DNA from: Halopseudomonas phragmitis
GTDB taxonomy: Bacteria > Pseudomonadota > Gammaproteobacteria > Pseudomonadales > Pseudomonadaceae
DNA length: 64,000 nt
Reading direction: 5' to 3'
Assembly (NCBI RefSeq): GCF_002056295.1
Contig: NZ_CP020100.1
Coordinates: 1,945,501 to 2,009,500 of the forward strand
Positions 1 to 11,093 of this stretch are shown one piece after another. Positions within the stretch are counted from its first letter, which is position 1. Each line of letters begins with the position of its first letter. The notes below the pieces were generated by a model. It did not search any database. It was not told the DNA's origin and saw only the letters and a list, made by a program, of their open reading frames with translations. The position numbers and the translations under genes are program-made.

Positions 1-1151
1 CTCCGCTTACCGGAATGCGTTCGGCGCCACGCAATGACAGCGACCTGCGGGTGGTGCTGGATCTATCGCGTCAGGTTAACCCGAAAAGCTTTAGTTTGCC
101 GCCGAATCAACAGTACGGTCATCGTCTGGTGATTGACCTGTTTGATCAGGAACCGCCACGCAGTGATCTGCCCGCTCCGACCCAGCCCAGCGCCTCACCA
201 CTGCCGCAACAGCCGGCGCGTACTGCCGAGTCGGGCAATCGCGACGTCATTGTTGCGCTGGATGCCGGCCATGGTGGCGAAGATCCGGGCGCTGTTGGCT
301 ATCGCGGTGCCCGTGAGAAGGACGTGGTGCTGGCGATTTCCCGTGACCTGAAAGCGATGCTCGACGCCGAGCCAGGGTTCAAGGCGGTACTGGTGCGGAC
401 CGGGGACTATTTCATTCCGCTGCGTCGGCGTACCGAGATCGCCCGTCAGCACAATGCTGACCTGTTCGTTTCGATTCATGCCGACGCCTTTACCCGTGCC
501 AGCGCCTTTGGTGCCTCGGTTTTCGCGCTGTCTGATCGCGGTGCCACCTCCGAGACCGCGCGGCTGCTGGCTGACCGGGAGAACCGTTCGGACCTTATCG
601 GTGGGGTCGGTGGCGTGACCCTGGACGACAAGGACAAGGTGCTGGCCAGCGTGCTTCTGGACCTGTCCATGACAGCCACCCTGTCGGCCAGCCTGGATGT
701 GGGGCAATTGGTACTCAACTCGATTGGCCGGGTTACGCCGCTGCACAAGCGGCGGGTCGAGCAGGCGGGTTTTATGGTGCTCAAGTCGCCGGATATCCCA
801 TCGATTCTGGTCGAGACCGGGTTTATCTCCAATCCGGGCGAGGCGCAGAAACTGGTAACCCGCAGCCACCAGCAGACCCTGGCCAGAGCCATGCATAATG
901 GGATTCGCGACTATTTTCACCGTAACCCGCCGCCCGGTACCCGGCTGGCAGCACTGCGTGCCGAAGGCAGGCTGCAGGCCCAGGGGCCGCGCGAGCATAC
1001 CGTGGTGCGCGGTGATACCCTGTCTATGATTGCTACCCGCTACAGTGTCTCCCTGGCCAGTTTGCGCCAGGCCAACAATCTGACCAACGACCAGATTCGT
1101 GTCGGCCAGGTACTCAAGGTGCCGGCCGGTAGTATGCTGGTTCAGAACTGA
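1..1151 (+). CDS. amiB: N-acetylmuramoyl-L-alanine amidase AmiB, 5' partial
   Basis: Periplasmic zinc amidase that cuts the peptide stem from murein during daughter-cell separation. The frame is open from base 3, so the gene begins upstream; what is left starts inside the AMIN domain (visible strands such as LVIDLFD). A Pro/Ala linker leads to the Amidase_3 domain, with the zinc ligands in [12 protein letters not shown], in VSIHAD and the catalytic Glu in [10 protein letters not shown] LysM murein-binding domain ([17 protein letters not shown]...) closes the protein, as in Pseudomonas AmiB. The stop lies 2 bases before mutL, so the two are cotranscribed. The ATG at 15 is internal, not the true start. 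Confidence 0.95.
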   Translation, partial: PLTGMRSAPRNDSDLRVVLDLSRQVNPKSFSLPPNQQYGHRLVIDLFDQEPPRSDLPAPTQPSASPLPQQPARTAESGNRDVIVALDAGHGGEDPGAVGYRGAREKDVVLAISRDLKAMLDAEPGFKAVLVRTGDYFIPLRRRTEIARQHNADLFVSIHADAFTRASAFGASVFALSDRGATSETARLLADRENRSDLIGGVGGVTLDDKDKVLASVLLDLSMTATLSASLDVGQLVLNSIGRVTPLHKRRVEQAGFMVLKSPDIPSILVETGFISNPGEAQKLVTRSHQQTLARAMHNGIRDYFHRNPPPGTRLAALRAEGRLQAQGPREHTVVRGDTLSMIATRYSVSLASLRQANNLTNDQIRVGQVLKVPAGSMLVQN

Positions 1152-1153
1152 TT

Positions 1154-3010
1154 ATGTCCCGTATTCATCTGCTTAGTCCGCGACTGGCCAACCAGATCGC
1201 GGCAGGGGAGGTCGTTGAACGGCCCGCCTCTGTTATCAAGGAGTTGCTGGAAAATAGCCTGGACGCCGGCGCCACACGTATCGATATCGATGTTGAGCAG
1301 GGCGGGGTCAAGCTCCTCAGGGTGCGTGATGATGGTGGCGGGATTGTCGAAGACGATCTGCCCTTGGCGCTGTCGCGGCATGCCACCAGCAAAATTCGTG
1401 ATCTTGACGATCTGGAGCGGGTTGCCACGCTGGGCTTTCGTGGTGAGGCACTGGCTTCGGTCAGCTCGGTTTCGCGTCTGACCCTGACCTCACGGGCCGC
1501 CAGCGCCGATCAGGCCTGGCAGGTCGAGACCGAGGGGCGCGACATGGCTCCGCGAGTACAGCCGGCGGCCCATCCTCAGGGTACGACGGTTGAGGTACGC
1601 GATCTGTTTTTCAATACCCCGGCCCGGCGCAAGTTCCTACGTACCGAGAAAACCGAGTTCGCGCACCTTGAAGAGGTGGTCAAGCGCCTGGCGTTGTCGC
1701 GTTTCGATGTGGCTTTCAGTCTGCGTCACAATGGCAAGACCATTTTCTCATTGCGTCCAGCCAATACCGAGCAAGAGGCCCGGCGGCGGGTGGCCACGGT
1801 CTGTGGTCCGGCCTTTGTCGAGCAATCGTTGCAGGTTGATTCCGAGCGCTCCGGGCTGCGCCTGTGGGGTTGGGTCGGATTGCCAACCTTTTCGCGCAGC
1901 CAGGCCGATTTGCAGTACTTCTTCGTCAATGGCCGGATGATCAAGGACAAGCTTGTCGCCCATGCGGTACGCCAGGCCTATCGGGATGTGCTGTTCAATG
2001 GACGGCATCCGACGTTCGTGTTGTTCATGGAGCTGGATCCGGCGGTGGTGGATGTCAATGTGCACCCGACCAAACATGAGGTGCGGTTCCGTGATGGGCG
2101 GATGGTGCATGATTTTCTGTTCAGCACTCTGTACCGGGCGCTGGCCGATCAGCGTCCCGGTGATGCTGGGGCGGCTAGTGACGAGCCAGGACTGCAGCCA
2201 GCTGTCGCTCAGCCGGTCGTCAGTGGCCTGGCGGCTGGGGTCTTTTCCGGCCAGGAGCGCATGCCGCTGAATGAGCCTGCGGCGGCCTGGAATCCAGCGC
2301 CCAAGGTGCCGGAGCGACCATCCAGCGAGGCGGTAGCGGGTGTCCTTAAGGGGTATGCTGAGCTGTATGCCGGAGCTGGCGAAGTGCTGCAGCGCCCCGA
2401 GCTGCCAGCCGCTGAAGCCGGAGAAGCGCCGCCGCTCGGCTATGCCCTGGCGCAGTTGCAAGGTATCTATATTCTCGCTGAGAACGCCCAGGGGCTGGTG
2501 GTGGTGGATATGCACGCGGCCCACGAGCGGATCACCTATGAGCGCTTGAAGCAGGCCATGGACAGTGAGGGGCTGCGCAGTCAGCCGTTGCTGGTGCCGG
2601 AATCGATTGCGGTCAGTCAGCGCGAGGCCGATTGCGCTGAGGAACATGCCGCCTGGTTTGCCCAGTTGGGTTTCGGTCTGCAGCGCATGGGCCCTGAAAC
2701 CCTGGCGATTCGCGAGATTCCGGCGCTGCTGCGGCAGGCCGATGCGGCGCAACTGGTACGTGATGTGCTGGCCGACCTGCTGGAGTATGGCAGCAGTGAT
2801 CGGATTCAGGCGCACCGTAATGAACTGCTGGCGACCATGGCTTGCCATGGCGCGATTCGGGCCAATCGGCGCCTGACGTTGGCGGAAATGAATGCGCTGT
2901 TGCGTGATATGGAGCAGACCGAGCGCAGTGGTCAGTGCAATCATGGGCGCCCGACCTGGACCCAGATGAGCCTGGCAGAGCTGGACAAGCTGTTCCTGCG
3001 TGGGCGTTGA
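1154..3010 (+). CDS. mutL: DNA mismatch repair protein MutL
   Basis: Matchmaker of methyl-independent mismatch repair that links MutS to strand cleavage. The 618-residue protein opens with a GHKL ATPase: the motif ENSLDAGAT carries the Mg-binding Asn, and DDGGGI and GFRGEAL follow. After a variable Pro/Ala-rich linker (about 330-430) comes the dimerisation/endonuclease domain with [12 protein letters not shown], a match to the DQHA(x)2E(x)4E metal site, so this MutL should be a nickase as in other pseudomonads, unlike the E. coli protein. The closing CNHGRPT motif is also intact. It starts 2 bases after amiB and leads into miaA. Confidence 0.97.
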   Translation: MSRIHLLSPRLANQIAAGEVVERPASVIKELLENSLDAGATRIDIDVEQGGVKLLRVRDDGGGIVEDDLPLALSRHATSKIRDLDDLERVATLGFRGEALASVSSVSRLTLTSRAASADQAWQVETEGRDMAPRVQPAAHPQGTTVEVRDLFFNTPARRKFLRTEKTEFAHLEEVVKRLALSRFDVAFSLRHNGKTIFSLRPANTEQEARRRVATVCGPAFVEQSLQVDSERSGLRLWGWVGLPTFSRSQADLQYFFVNGRMIKDKLVAHAVRQAYRDVLFNGRHPTFVLFMELDPAVVDVNVHPTKHEVRFRDGRMVHDFLFSTLYRALADQRPGDAGAASDEPGLQPAVAQPVVSGLAAGVFSGQERMPLNEPAAAWNPAPKVPERPSSEAVAGVLKGYAELYAGAGEVLQRPELPAAEAGEAPPLGYALAQLQGIYILAENAQGLVVVDMHAAHERITYERLKQAMDSEGLRSQPLLVPESIAVSQREADCAEEHAAWFAQLGFGLQRMGPETLAIREIPALLRQADAAQLVRDVLADLLEYGSSDRIQAHRNELLATMACHGAIRANRRLTLAEMNALLRDMEQTERSGQCNHGRPTWTQMSLAELDKLFLRGR

Positions 3011-3036
3011 GATATGAGTCTGTGTCGGAGTGTTGC

Positions 3037-4008
3037 ATGAGTGCGCCGGCTCTTCCGGTCATCTGCCTGATGGGGCCGACTGCAGCAGGCAAGACCGATC
3101 TGGCGCTGTATCTGGCCGATCATTTGCCTTGTGAGCTGGTCAGTGTCGATTCGGCACTGGTCTATCGGGGTATGGATATCGGTACGGCCAAGCCTGATGC
3201 AGCCACCTTGGCGGCCTACCCGCATCACTTGGTGGATATCCTTGATCCGGCCGAGGCCTACTCGGCCGCTCGCTTCGCCGAGGATGCCCGGGCGCTGATC
3301 CATGACATTCATGGTCGTGGGCGTTTGCCGCTGCTGGTTGGTGGCACCATGCTCTACTACAAGGCGTTGGCCGAAGGGCTGGCGCCAATGCCGGCTGCCG
3401 ATCCGGCGGTGCGTCAACGGATTGAGGCGCAGGCCGCCGAGATTGGCTGGCCAGGGGTGCATGCCGAGCTTGCCAAGGTCGATCCGGTGTCGGCGGCACG
3501 GATTCATCCCAACGATCCGCAGCGAATTCAGCGGGCCTATGAGGTCTTTTTGCTCAGTGGTGTGCCCTTGAGTGGCTGGCACGCCCGCCAGTCGGCGGAA
3601 AAAGCCCGTTCAGAGCCGCCCGTTGGGCAAAATATGCCTTATACTATGCATTATCTGGCTGTTGCTCCAACGGAGCGGCATATCCTGCATGAGCGTATCG
3701 CTCAGCGATTCTCTCTGATGTTGCAGCAAGGCTTTATTGCCGAGGTGCAGTCCTTGTATGCCCGCGGTGATCTGGACAGCTCGATGCCGTCAGTGCGCGC
3801 GGTTGGCTATCGTCAGGCCTGGGATTATCTGGAGGGGAAACTCTCCTATGATGGCATGGTCGAACGGGGGGTTATCGCCACGCGTCAATTGGCGAAGCGG
3901 CAGTTCACCTGGCTGCGGGGCTGGTCCGATCCTATCGACTGGCTTGATAGCCTGGATCCGAAAAGATTCGAGCAGGCCTTGAAAGCCTTGCAAACTATCG
4001 CCATATAG
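3037..4008 (+). CDS. miaA: tRNA dimethylallyltransferase MiaA
   Basis: Transfers the dimethylallyl group to N6 of A37 in tRNAs that read UNN codons. The 323-residue protein has the P-loop GPTAAGKT at its N-terminus, the substrate motif [18 protein letters not shown] region ([16 protein letters not shown]) and the [12 protein letters not shown] segment typical of the family. The ATG at 3037 is chosen because it follows GGAG at 3027-3030 and begins at the conserved N-terminus; a longer open frame from 2935 overlaps mutL and has no support. In gammaproteobacteria mutL-miaA-hfq-hflX is a standard order. Confidence 0.96.
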   Translation: MSAPALPVICLMGPTAAGKTDLALYLADHLPCELVSVDSALVYRGMDIGTAKPDAATLAAYPHHLVDILDPAEAYSAARFAEDARALIHDIHGRGRLPLLVGGTMLYYKALAEGLAPMPAADPAVRQRIEAQAAEIGWPGVHAELAKVDPVSAARIHPNDPQRIQRAYEVFLLSGVPLSGWHARQSAEKARSEPPVGQNMPYTMHYLAVAPTERHILHERIAQRFSLMLQQGFIAEVQSLYARGDLDSSMPSVRAVGYRQAWDYLEGKLSYDGMVERGVIATRQLAKRQFTWLRGWSDPIDWLDSLDPKRFEQALKALQTIAI

Positions 4009-4136
4009 GATCGGCGTGTTCTGCTAATCTTGTTTTTGCAGTCATTTAATCAGACCAACCCGTCTTAAGGATAATGGACAGGTTGGATAAAACGCATTTT
4101 TAATGCTCAAAAAACGGTTTCCATAAGGAGTGAGCG

Positions 4137-4391
4137 ATGTCAAAAGGGCATTCTCTACAAGACCCTTACCTGAACGTTCTGCGCAAGGAACGTGTTCCGG
4201 TATCCATTTACCTGGTCAACGGCATCAAGCTGCAGGGCCAGATCGAGTCTTTCGACCAGTTTGTCATTCTGCTGAAGAACACTGTCAGCCAGATGGTCTA
4301 TAAGCACGCTATTTCTACCGTCGTACCTGGCCGTCCCGTACGTCTGCCGGCTCAGGGCGGTGTTGATGAAGCCGAGGGCGGTAACGCCTGA
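4137..4391 (+). CDS. hfq: RNA chaperone Hfq
   Basis: Sm-like hexameric chaperone that pairs small RNAs with mRNAs and, in Pseudomonas, works with Crc in catabolite repression. The 84-residue protein carries both Sm motifs: [21 protein letters not shown] with the Q8/D9-type start, and the [10 protein letters not shown] stretch that holds the KH pair of the uridine-binding proximal face. Its C-terminal tail is short, as in pseudomonads. An AAGGAG site at 4125-4130 precedes the ATG. The 128-base gap from miaA is long enough to hold its own promoter, but I could not identify a convincing one. Confidence 0.98.
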   Translation: MSKGHSLQDPYLNVLRKERVPVSIYLVNGIKLQGQIESFDQFVILLKNTVSQMVYKHAISTVVPGRPVRLPAQGGVDEAEGGNA

Positions 4392-4411
4392 TGGTAGTTC
4401 AGGAGGCCTGA

Positions 4412-5713
4412 TTGTTTTTTGAGCGCCATGAAGGAGGTGAACGTGCGGTACTCGTTCACCTCGAAGGCCTGGATGACCTGACCCGCGAAGATCCCCAGGA
4501 ATTTCTCGAACTCGCCCGCTCTGCGGGTGCCGACATCGCTGCCTTTCTGACGATCAACCGACAGCAGCCCAGCCCGCGCTTCCTGATTGGCAGCGGCAAG
4601 GTTGAGGAGCTGCGTGCCCTGGTCAAGGGGCATGAGGCTGATCTGGTTATTTTTAACCACACCCTGACTCCCAGCCAGGAGCGCAATCTGGAGCGTGAGC
4701 TGGAGTGTCGGGTGATTGATCGTACCGGTCTGATTCTCGATATTTTCGCCCAGAGAGCCCGTACCCATGAGGGTAAGCTGCAGGTCGAGCTGGCTCAGCT
4801 CGAGCATCTGAGCACTCGTTTGGTCAGAGGCTGGACCCACCTTGAGCGGCAGAAGGGTGGGATTGGTTTGCGTGGGCCAGGTGAAACCCAGCTGGAAACT
4901 GACCGGCGTTTGTTGCGCGGGCGTATCAAGCAGATCCTCAAACGGCTGGAAAAAGTGCGCAGCCAGCGCGAGCAGGCCAGGCGCGGGCGCCGCCGTGCGG
5001 AAATTCCGGTAGTGTCGCTGGTAGGTTATACCAACGCCGGAAAATCGACCCTGTTCAATACCGTGACCGCTTCGGCGGTGTACGCTGCTGACCAGTTGTT
5101 CGCGACACTGGACCCGACCCTGCGACGCATCGAACTCAGCGAGATTGGTCCGGTGGTCATGGCTGACACCGTAGGTTTTATCCGTCATTTGCCGCACAAG
5201 CTGGTTGAGGCTTTCCGCGCTACGCTGGAAGAATCGAGCCAGGCCGACTTGCTGTTGCATGTGATTGATGCTGCGGATGCCGAGCGGCAGTCGAATATCG
5301 AACAGGTTCATCTGGTGCTGGATGAGATTGGTGCTGCCGAGCTGCCGGTGCTGGAGGTCTACAACAAGATCGACCTGCTGGACGAATTCGAGCCACGAAT
5401 TCAACGTGACGAGCAGGGGGTGGCCATTCGGGTTTGGCTGTCTGCGCGTGATGGTCTGGGGCTTGATCTGCTGGCTCAGGCAATGGCTGAGCGTCTGGGC
5501 GAAGATGTTCTGCAGCAGCGTATTGTGCTGGAGCATGCCGAGGCGCGCTTGCGCGCCCAGTTCTATGCGCTCGGTGCAGTTGTGCATGAGTCGATCGCTG
5601 ATGATGGTCGCCAGCAACTTGATCTGCGTTTGCCGCGCAGCGACTTCAATAGATTGCTCAAGCGCGAGGGTTGGCAGCCCGAGGCCTTCCTGACTCAACA
5701 TACTTTGCAATAA
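4412..5713 (+). CDS. hflX: Ribosome-splitting GTPase HflX
   Basis: GTPase that splits stalled 70S ribosomes, mainly under heat stress. Residues 1-200 form the HflX-specific nucleotide-binding and helical domain (the RGPGETQLETDRR stretch is diagnostic); the G domain follows with G1 GYTNAGKST at 205-213, G3 DTVGF at 252-256 and G4 NKID near 313. The start is a TTG at 4412: an AGGAGG at 4401-4406 lies 5 bases upstream and the resulting N-terminus (MFFERHEGGERA) is the one seen in other pseudomonads. No nearby ATG gives a full domain. Twenty bases separate it from hfq. Confidence 0.95.
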   Translation: MFFERHEGGERAVLVHLEGLDDLTREDPQEFLELARSAGADIAAFLTINRQQPSPRFLIGSGKVEELRALVKGHEADLVIFNHTLTPSQERNLERELECRVIDRTGLILDIFAQRARTHEGKLQVELAQLEHLSTRLVRGWTHLERQKGGIGLRGPGETQLETDRRLLRGRIKQILKRLEKVRSQREQARRGRRRAEIPVVSLVGYTNAGKSTLFNTVTASAVYAADQLFATLDPTLRRIELSEIGPVVMADTVGFIRHLPHKLVEAFRATLEESSQADLLLHVIDAADAERQSNIEQVHLVLDEIGAAELPVLEVYNKIDLLDEFEPRIQRDEQGVAIRVWLSARDGLGLDLLAQAMAERLGEDVLQQRIVLEHAEARLRAQFYALGAVVHESIADDGRQQLDLRLPRSDFNRLLKREGWQPEAFLTQHTLQ

Positions 5714-5828
5714 TGGACGGCGCTGCGGTTCGCGCAGCGTCGAGCATTTGCGGTACGATTGGCGAAACGGCCGCGGGAGCTTTTCGGCAACCTGTGGCGC
5801 GATGGTGGTTTGGACAACGGAGAACGCT

Positions 5829-7031
5829 ATGGCCTGGAATGAGCCTGGTGGTGGTAACAATTCGAATAACCAGGATCCCTGGGGAAGCGGCGGTAACCGC
5901 GGTGGCAACCGTGGTGGCAAACAAGGTCCGCCGGATCTCGATGAAGCACTGCGCAAGCTGCAGGACAGCCTGAACAATCTGTTCGGCAGCAACAAGCGCG
6001 GTGATGACAACAAGGGCGGTGGTCGCGGCGCAGGCGGCGGTCAGGGGATTCCCAAGGGGCTGTGGGCCATTGCCGGCCTGATTCTGTTTGTTTTCTGGCT
6101 GTTCAATGCGGTCTACATGGTTGACGAGCAGGAGCAGGCAGTGATTCTGCGCTTCGGTGAATACAATCGTACCGTCGAGTCGGGTCTGCACCTGTACTTC
6201 CCGCCGGTTGAGCGCAAGTTTCAACGCAACGTGACCCAGGTACGTTCTTATCGGCAAGCCGGTCAAATGCTGACCGAAGATGAAAACATCGTTGAGGTGC
6301 CACTGGCGGTTCAGTATCGGATCTCCAATCTGGAGAACTTTGTACTCAAGGTCGAAGATCCTGAGACCAGTCTGCGTCATGCTACCGAGAGTGCCCTGCG
6401 TCATGTGGTCGGTTCGACCTCTATGCACCAGGTGTTGACCGAAGGTCGTGAGCAGATGGGGGTTGAAGTGACCGAGCGTCTGCAGCGCTACCTGGATCTG
6501 TACAACACCGGCATTACCGTAGTGCAGGTCAACATCGAAAGCGCCCAGGCACCGGCCGAGGTTCAGGATGCGTTCGATGACGTGATCCGGGCCCGTGAGG
6601 ACGAGGTGCGTGAGCGCAATCAGGCCGAGGCTTACGCCAATAGCGTGATTCCTGAAGCGCGTGGTCGGGCCCAGCGTCTGCTGGAAGAGGCCAACGGTTA
6701 TCGTGATGAAGTCGTGGCACGCGCCGATGGTGAAGCCCAGCGCTTCAATCTGTTGGTCGAGCAGTATCGTCTGGCGCCTGGTGTCATGCGTGAGCGCATG
6801 TACCTGGAAACGGTGCAGGATGTGATGCAGAACACCAGCAAGGTTCTGGTTTCCAGTGGCGATGGCAACAACAACTTGCTCTATCTGCCGCTTGACCGGC
6901 TGATTCAGCAGGGAGCTGGTGCTTCCGCCAGTCCAAGTGGTTCAGCTTCGGCAAGTGGCGCTGACACCGGCACCGCTCGCCTGCCCATTCAATTGCAGCA
7001 GCGTGATCTGCGTTCCAGGGAGACCCGCTGA
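5829..7031 (+). CDS. hflK: FtsH protease modulator HflK
   Basis: Inner-membrane SPFH/prohibitin protein that forms a cage with HflC around the FtsH protease. The 400-residue protein has a Gly/Asn-rich cytoplasmic head (about 1-75), one membrane segment (WAIAGLILFVFWLFNAVYM), a large periplasmic band-7 domain and a coiled coil rich in Glu/Arg/Ala (about 240-320). The ATG at 5829 follows GGAG at 5819-5822; an upstream in-frame ATG at 5748 has no ribosome-binding site and adds non-conserved residues. It overlaps hflC by one base, so the pair is translationally coupled. Confidence 0.95.
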   Translation: MAWNEPGGGNNSNNQDPWGSGGNRGGNRGGKQGPPDLDEALRKLQDSLNNLFGSNKRGDDNKGGGRGAGGGQGIPKGLWAIAGLILFVFWLFNAVYMVDEQEQAVILRFGEYNRTVESGLHLYFPPVERKFQRNVTQVRSYRQAGQMLTEDENIVEVPLAVQYRISNLENFVLKVEDPETSLRHATESALRHVVGSTSMHQVLTEGREQMGVEVTERLQRYLDLYNTGITVVQVNIESAQAPAEVQDAFDDVIRAREDEVRERNQAEAYANSVIPEARGRAQRLLEEANGYRDEVVARADGEAQRFNLLVEQYRLAPGVMRERMYLETVQDVMQNTSKVLVSSGDGNNNLLYLPLDRLIQQGAGASASPSGSASASGADTGTARLPIQLQQRDLRSRETR

Positions 7032-7903
7032 TGAGTAACAAGTCGATGTTTGGGCTGATTGCCGCTCTGGTTCTGGTGGTGGTTGGCTGGCAAAGTTTCT
7101 TCGTGGTTAGCCAGATCGAGCGGGGCATTGTCCTGCAGTTTGGTAAGGTTGTGCGCGACGATCTGAGTCCGGGTCTGCACTTCAAATTGCCGTTCGTTCA
7201 AGAGGCACATTTGTTTGACGGCCGCTTGCTGACCCTGGATACCGCGACCCAGCGTTATCTGACTCTGGAAAAGAAAGCGCTGATGGTCGATTCCTACGCC
7301 AAGTGGCGGATCGCCAATGTGCAGCGCTTCTATACCGCGACCTCGGGTCTGCGTTCGATTGCCGAAGAGCGGTTGTCGCGCCAGTTGGAGTCAGGGCTGC
7401 GCAACGAAGTGGCACGTCGGACCTTGCATGAGGTGGTATCAGGTGAGCGCGATCAGTTGATGGCCGATATCACTGCTACGCTCAATACCAGCGCCCAGCG
7501 TGAGCTGGGGATCGAAGTGCTGGACGTGCGGGTCAAGGCTATCGATCTTCCGCGCGAGGTCAACCGCAGCGTATTTGAGCGGATGAGCACCGAGCGTGAG
7601 CGCGAAGCGCGTGAGCACCGTGCCAAGGGTCGAGAACTGGGTGAGGGTATTCGTGCTGATGCCGACCGTCAGCAGCGGGTCATCCTGGCTGAGGCCTTCC
7701 GTGAAGCCGAGCAGATTCGTGGTGATGGTGATGCGCAGGCAGCGGCTATCTATGCCGAGGCCTACCAGAAAGATCCCGAGTTCTACTCGTTCTACCGCAG
7801 TTTGCAGGCCTACCGTGAGAGCTTTGCCAGCAAGTCGGATATCCTGATTTTGGATCCGGATAGCGAGTTCTTTAAGTATTTGCAGGGTGCACAGCGACGC
7901 TGA
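7031..7903 (+). CDS. hflC: FtsH protease modulator HflC
   Basis: Partner of HflK in the periplasmic cage around FtsH. The protein has 290 residues: an N-terminal membrane anchor (LIAALVLVVVGWQSFFVVS), the band-7 domain with the conserved GIVLQFGKVV start, and the coiled-coil segment ending in FYSFYRSLQAY, a signature of HflC. Its start ATG shares a base with the hflK stop (TGATG). After the stop comes a region with two hairpins that probably ends the operon. Confidence 0.96.
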   Translation: MSNKSMFGLIAALVLVVVGWQSFFVVSQIERGIVLQFGKVVRDDLSPGLHFKLPFVQEAHLFDGRLLTLDTATQRYLTLEKKALMVDSYAKWRIANVQRFYTATSGLRSIAEERLSRQLESGLRNEVARRTLHEVVSGERDQLMADITATLNTSAQRELGIEVLDVRVKAIDLPREVNRSVFERMSTEREREAREHRAKGRELGEGIRADADRQQRVILAEAFREAEQIRGDGDAQAAAIYAEAYQKDPEFYSFYRSLQAYRESFASKSDILILDPDSEFFKYLQGAQRR

Positions 7904-7913
7904 GTCTGTTGAG

Positions 7914-7946
7914 CAACCACACCCGTCGCTTCGGCGGGTGTGGTTG
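7914..7946. other. 12-bp perfect inverted repeat downstream of hflC
   Basis: Arms at 7914-7925 and 7935-7946 (CAACCACACCCG and its complement) pair perfectly around a 9-base loop, 11 bases after the hflC stop. The stem is strong, but a run of A, not T, follows on the plus strand, and on the minus strand the T-run precedes the hairpin, so it is not a normal intrinsic terminator in either direction. It may protect the hflC mRNA 3' end or work together with the true terminator 25 bases on. Confidence 0.6.
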
Positions 7947-7971
7947 GAAAAAAACGTGTTACAATCGCGCA

Positions 7972-7993
7972 GCCGGGAAATCCCGGCTTTTTT
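7972..7993 (+). terminator. Intrinsic terminator between hflC and the DUF2065 gene
   Basis: GCCGGG at 7972-7977 pairs with CCCGGC at 7982-7987 around a 4-base loop, followed directly by six T. This is a compact rho-independent terminator for the hfl operon. A TACAAT hexamer at 7960-7965 lies just upstream, so the hairpin could also act as an attenuator for transcripts starting there and running into DUF2065-hisZ-purA. Confidence 0.75.
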
Positions 7994-8042
7994 GTGACCG
8001 GCGTGCTCTTTCCGGGTGCCCGGCAAATCGAAGGGTGGGGCA

Positions 8043-8228
8043 ATGTGGCAGAGTCTGGCGACAGCATTGTGCCTGGTGCTGGTGATCGAGGGGTTGATGC
8101 CGTTTCTGGCACCGGCTCGCTGGAAGCGTATGCTGATCACGGTAAGTCAGGTCAGTGATCGCCAGTTGCGAGTGATCGGGTTGGCCAGCATGCTGACCGG
8201 CACCGCCTTGCTGTATCTGATACGCTGA
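8043..8228 (+). CDS. DUF2065 (YjeT-type) small membrane protein
   Basis: A 61-residue protein of unknown function with two hydrophobic segments (SLATALCLVLVIEGLMPFL and the C-terminal LTGTALLYLIR) joined by a short basic loop (PARWKR). Small DUF2065 proteins occur next to hflC and hisZ or purA in many gammaproteobacteria, so the context supports a real gene, but no reaction is known. The ATG at 8043 is chosen over one at 8016 because it begins at the conserved MWQSL and is preceded by a GGGTGGGG stretch. It is followed after 35 bases by hisZ. Confidence 0.85.
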   Translation: MWQSLATALCLVLVIEGLMPFLAPARWKRMLITVSQVSDRQLRVIGLASMLTGTALLYLIR

Positions 8229-8263
8229 CCATCGCCCGCCATCGCGAATGAAAGGTTGTGAAA

Positions 8264-9454
8264 ATGCCGATTGTTGATCGCTGGCTGTTGCCCGATGGCA
8301 TCGAGGAAGTGCTGCCCGAAGAGGCCGCCCGTATCGAAGCCGCACGTCGCCAACTGCTGGACCTGTTCGCCTGTTGGGGCTATGACCTGGTCATCACCCC
8401 TCATATCGAGTATCTGGAGTCCCTGCTGACCGGCGCCGGGCATGATCTGGAGCTGCAAACCTTCAAGATGATCGATCAGCTTTCCGGGCGCATGCTCGGT
8501 CTGCGCGCCGACATCACTCCGCAGGTTGCCCGGATTGATGCTCACACCCTGGGTGCCGAAGGCCCTAGCCGCCTGTGCTACTGCGGTAGCGTGCTGCATA
8601 CCCTGCCAAGACCGCTGTCTACTGCCCGGAGTCTGATTCAACTGGGTGCCGAGCTGTATGGCGACGCCTCCAGTGCCAGTGACATCGAGGTCATGTCGTT
8701 GATGCTGGAAACCCTGACCGCCTGTCAGGTTGAGGGCGTGCATCTGGATATCGGCCATGTTGGCATCTATCGTGGTTTGGTTCAGGCCGCCAGTCTCGAT
8801 GAAGTGGCTGAGCGCGCGCTGTTCGATGCGTTGCAGCGCAAAGCTGTCGATGAGGTCAAGGTGCTAACCGCCCAGATCGGCCAGGCTTCATTGGCGGCCA
8901 TGCTCTGCAGCCTGGTCGAGCTGTCTGGTGGGACTGAGGTGCTGGAACGGGCTCATGCCCTGCTCGATGGTGCGCCGGAATCGGTGATGGCTGCGCTGGA
9001 TGACCTCAGTGAGATTGCTCAGACGCTGTCCAGGCGTTATCCGGATGTACCGTTGTACTTCGATCTGGGTGAGCTGCGTGGCTATCATTACCACACGGGC
9101 GTCGTGTTTGCGGCGTTTGTGCCAGGGGTGGGTCAGAGTGTTGCGCAGGGCGGTCGCTATGATGATATCGGTCGCGACTTCGGTCGTGCCCGTCCGGCAA
9201 CGGGCTTTTCCACCGATTTGCGGTTCCTGGTCGAGCGGGGGCAGGTGGCTCGGGGTCGACGCTCGGCGGGTATTTGGGCGCCCTATGCCGAGGAACCTGG
9301 ACTACAGGCTGAGGTGGCCGCTTTGCGGGCGGCGGGCGAACGGGTAATTGTCGCGCTGCCGGGGCAGCTCGATGGCGCTGCCCGTGAGCATGGGTGTGAT
9401 CGAATTCTGCGTTTCAGTCACGACCGCTGGCAGGTCGTGGCGCTGGTTAACTGA
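8264..9454 (+). CDS. hisZ: ATP phosphoribosyltransferase regulatory subunit HisZ
   Basis: HisRS-like paralogue without tRNA-charging activity; it joins the short-form HisG to make the first enzyme of histidine biosynthesis responsive to histidine. The 396-residue protein has class II synthetase-type motifs ([34 protein letters not shown]) but lacks the anticodon-binding domain of a true HisS. Both GTG 8258 and ATG 8264 are possible; the AAAGG at 8251-8255 suits the ATG, giving [12 protein letters not shown] as in other pseudomonads. It stands just before purA, the usual Pseudomonas arrangement. Confidence 0.93.
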   Translation: MPIVDRWLLPDGIEEVLPEEAARIEAARRQLLDLFACWGYDLVITPHIEYLESLLTGAGHDLELQTFKMIDQLSGRMLGLRADITPQVARIDAHTLGAEGPSRLCYCGSVLHTLPRPLSTARSLIQLGAELYGDASSASDIEVMSLMLETLTACQVEGVHLDIGHVGIYRGLVQAASLDEVAERALFDALQRKAVDEVKVLTAQIGQASLAAMLCSLVELSGGTEVLERAHALLDGAPESVMAALDDLSEIAQTLSRRYPDVPLYFDLGELRGYHYHTGVVFAAFVPGVGQSVAQGGRYDDIGRDFGRARPATGFSTDLRFLVERGQVARGRRSAGIWAPYAEEPGLQAEVAALRAAGERVIVALPGQLDGAAREHGCDRILRFSHDRWQVVALVN

Positions 9455-9495
9455 TTCAATGGCCGTGGGCCAGTCCATTACGAACGAGGCAATAG

Positions 9496-10791
<1,296 letters not shown>

Positions 10792-10808
10792 GCGCAGAGT
10801 AAAAAGCC

Positions 10809-10832
10809 AAAGGCGCCTGCGGGCGCCTTTTT
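10809..10832 (+). terminator. Intrinsic terminator of purA
   Basis: AAAGGCGCC at 10809-10817 pairs with GGCGCCTTT at 10822-10830 around the loop TGCG, running into five T. Perfect 9-bp GC-rich stem. Confidence 0.9.
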
Positions 10833-10892
10833 GCTGTTTACGGCACGAAGGGAGCAAGTGTGTTCTGCTAAGAAGGGTTGTGGAGCAGAAAC

Positions 10893-10921
10893 GAAAAAAC
10901 CGAGTCACAAGGACTCGGTTT
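10893..10921 (-). terminator. Intrinsic terminator of tRNA-Leu
   Basis: On the minus strand AAACCGAGTC (10921-10912) pairs with GACTCGGTTT (10906-10897) around a 5-base loop, and the run continues to six T. It lies 8 bases beyond the CCA end of the tRNA gene and faces the purA terminator. Confidence 0.9.
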
Positions 10922-10928
10922 CTTGAAT

Positions 10929-11015
10929 TGGTGCCCAGGAGAAGACTCGAACTTCCACGGCCGTAAGGCCACTAGCACCTGAAGCTAGCGTGTCTACCAA
11001 TTTCACCACCTGGGC
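10929..11015 (-). tRNA. tRNA-Leu (anticodon CAG)
   Basis: An 87-base class II tRNA read from the minus strand. The acceptor stem GCCCAGG pairs with CCTGGGC before an encoded CCA; the D arm has GGTAGACACG, the anticodon loop is TTCAGGT (CAG, reading CUG) between CTAGC/GCTAG, the long variable arm is TGGCCTTACGGCCG-like, and the T arm holds GTTCGAGTC. CUG is the main leucine codon in this sequence. The gene has its own promoter and terminator and runs against purA and rnr. Confidence 0.95.
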
Positions 11016-11093
11016 GTGCCGTTTGGGTTGTTTGAACTAAGCTTAACCAGTCTTGGTTAGCTGTGTTCAACTGTTTCCCTGTCGACGGCGCGC

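Noticed and set aside
1748-2944. Long antisense open frame across mutL
   Set aside because: It mirrors the codon structure of mutL in a GC-rich sequence; low-complexity His/Gln/Arg-rich product with no recognisable domain or ribosome-binding site.
7914-7953. First hairpin after hflC as a terminator
   Set aside because: An A-run, not a T-run, follows on the sense strand; called an inverted repeat instead.
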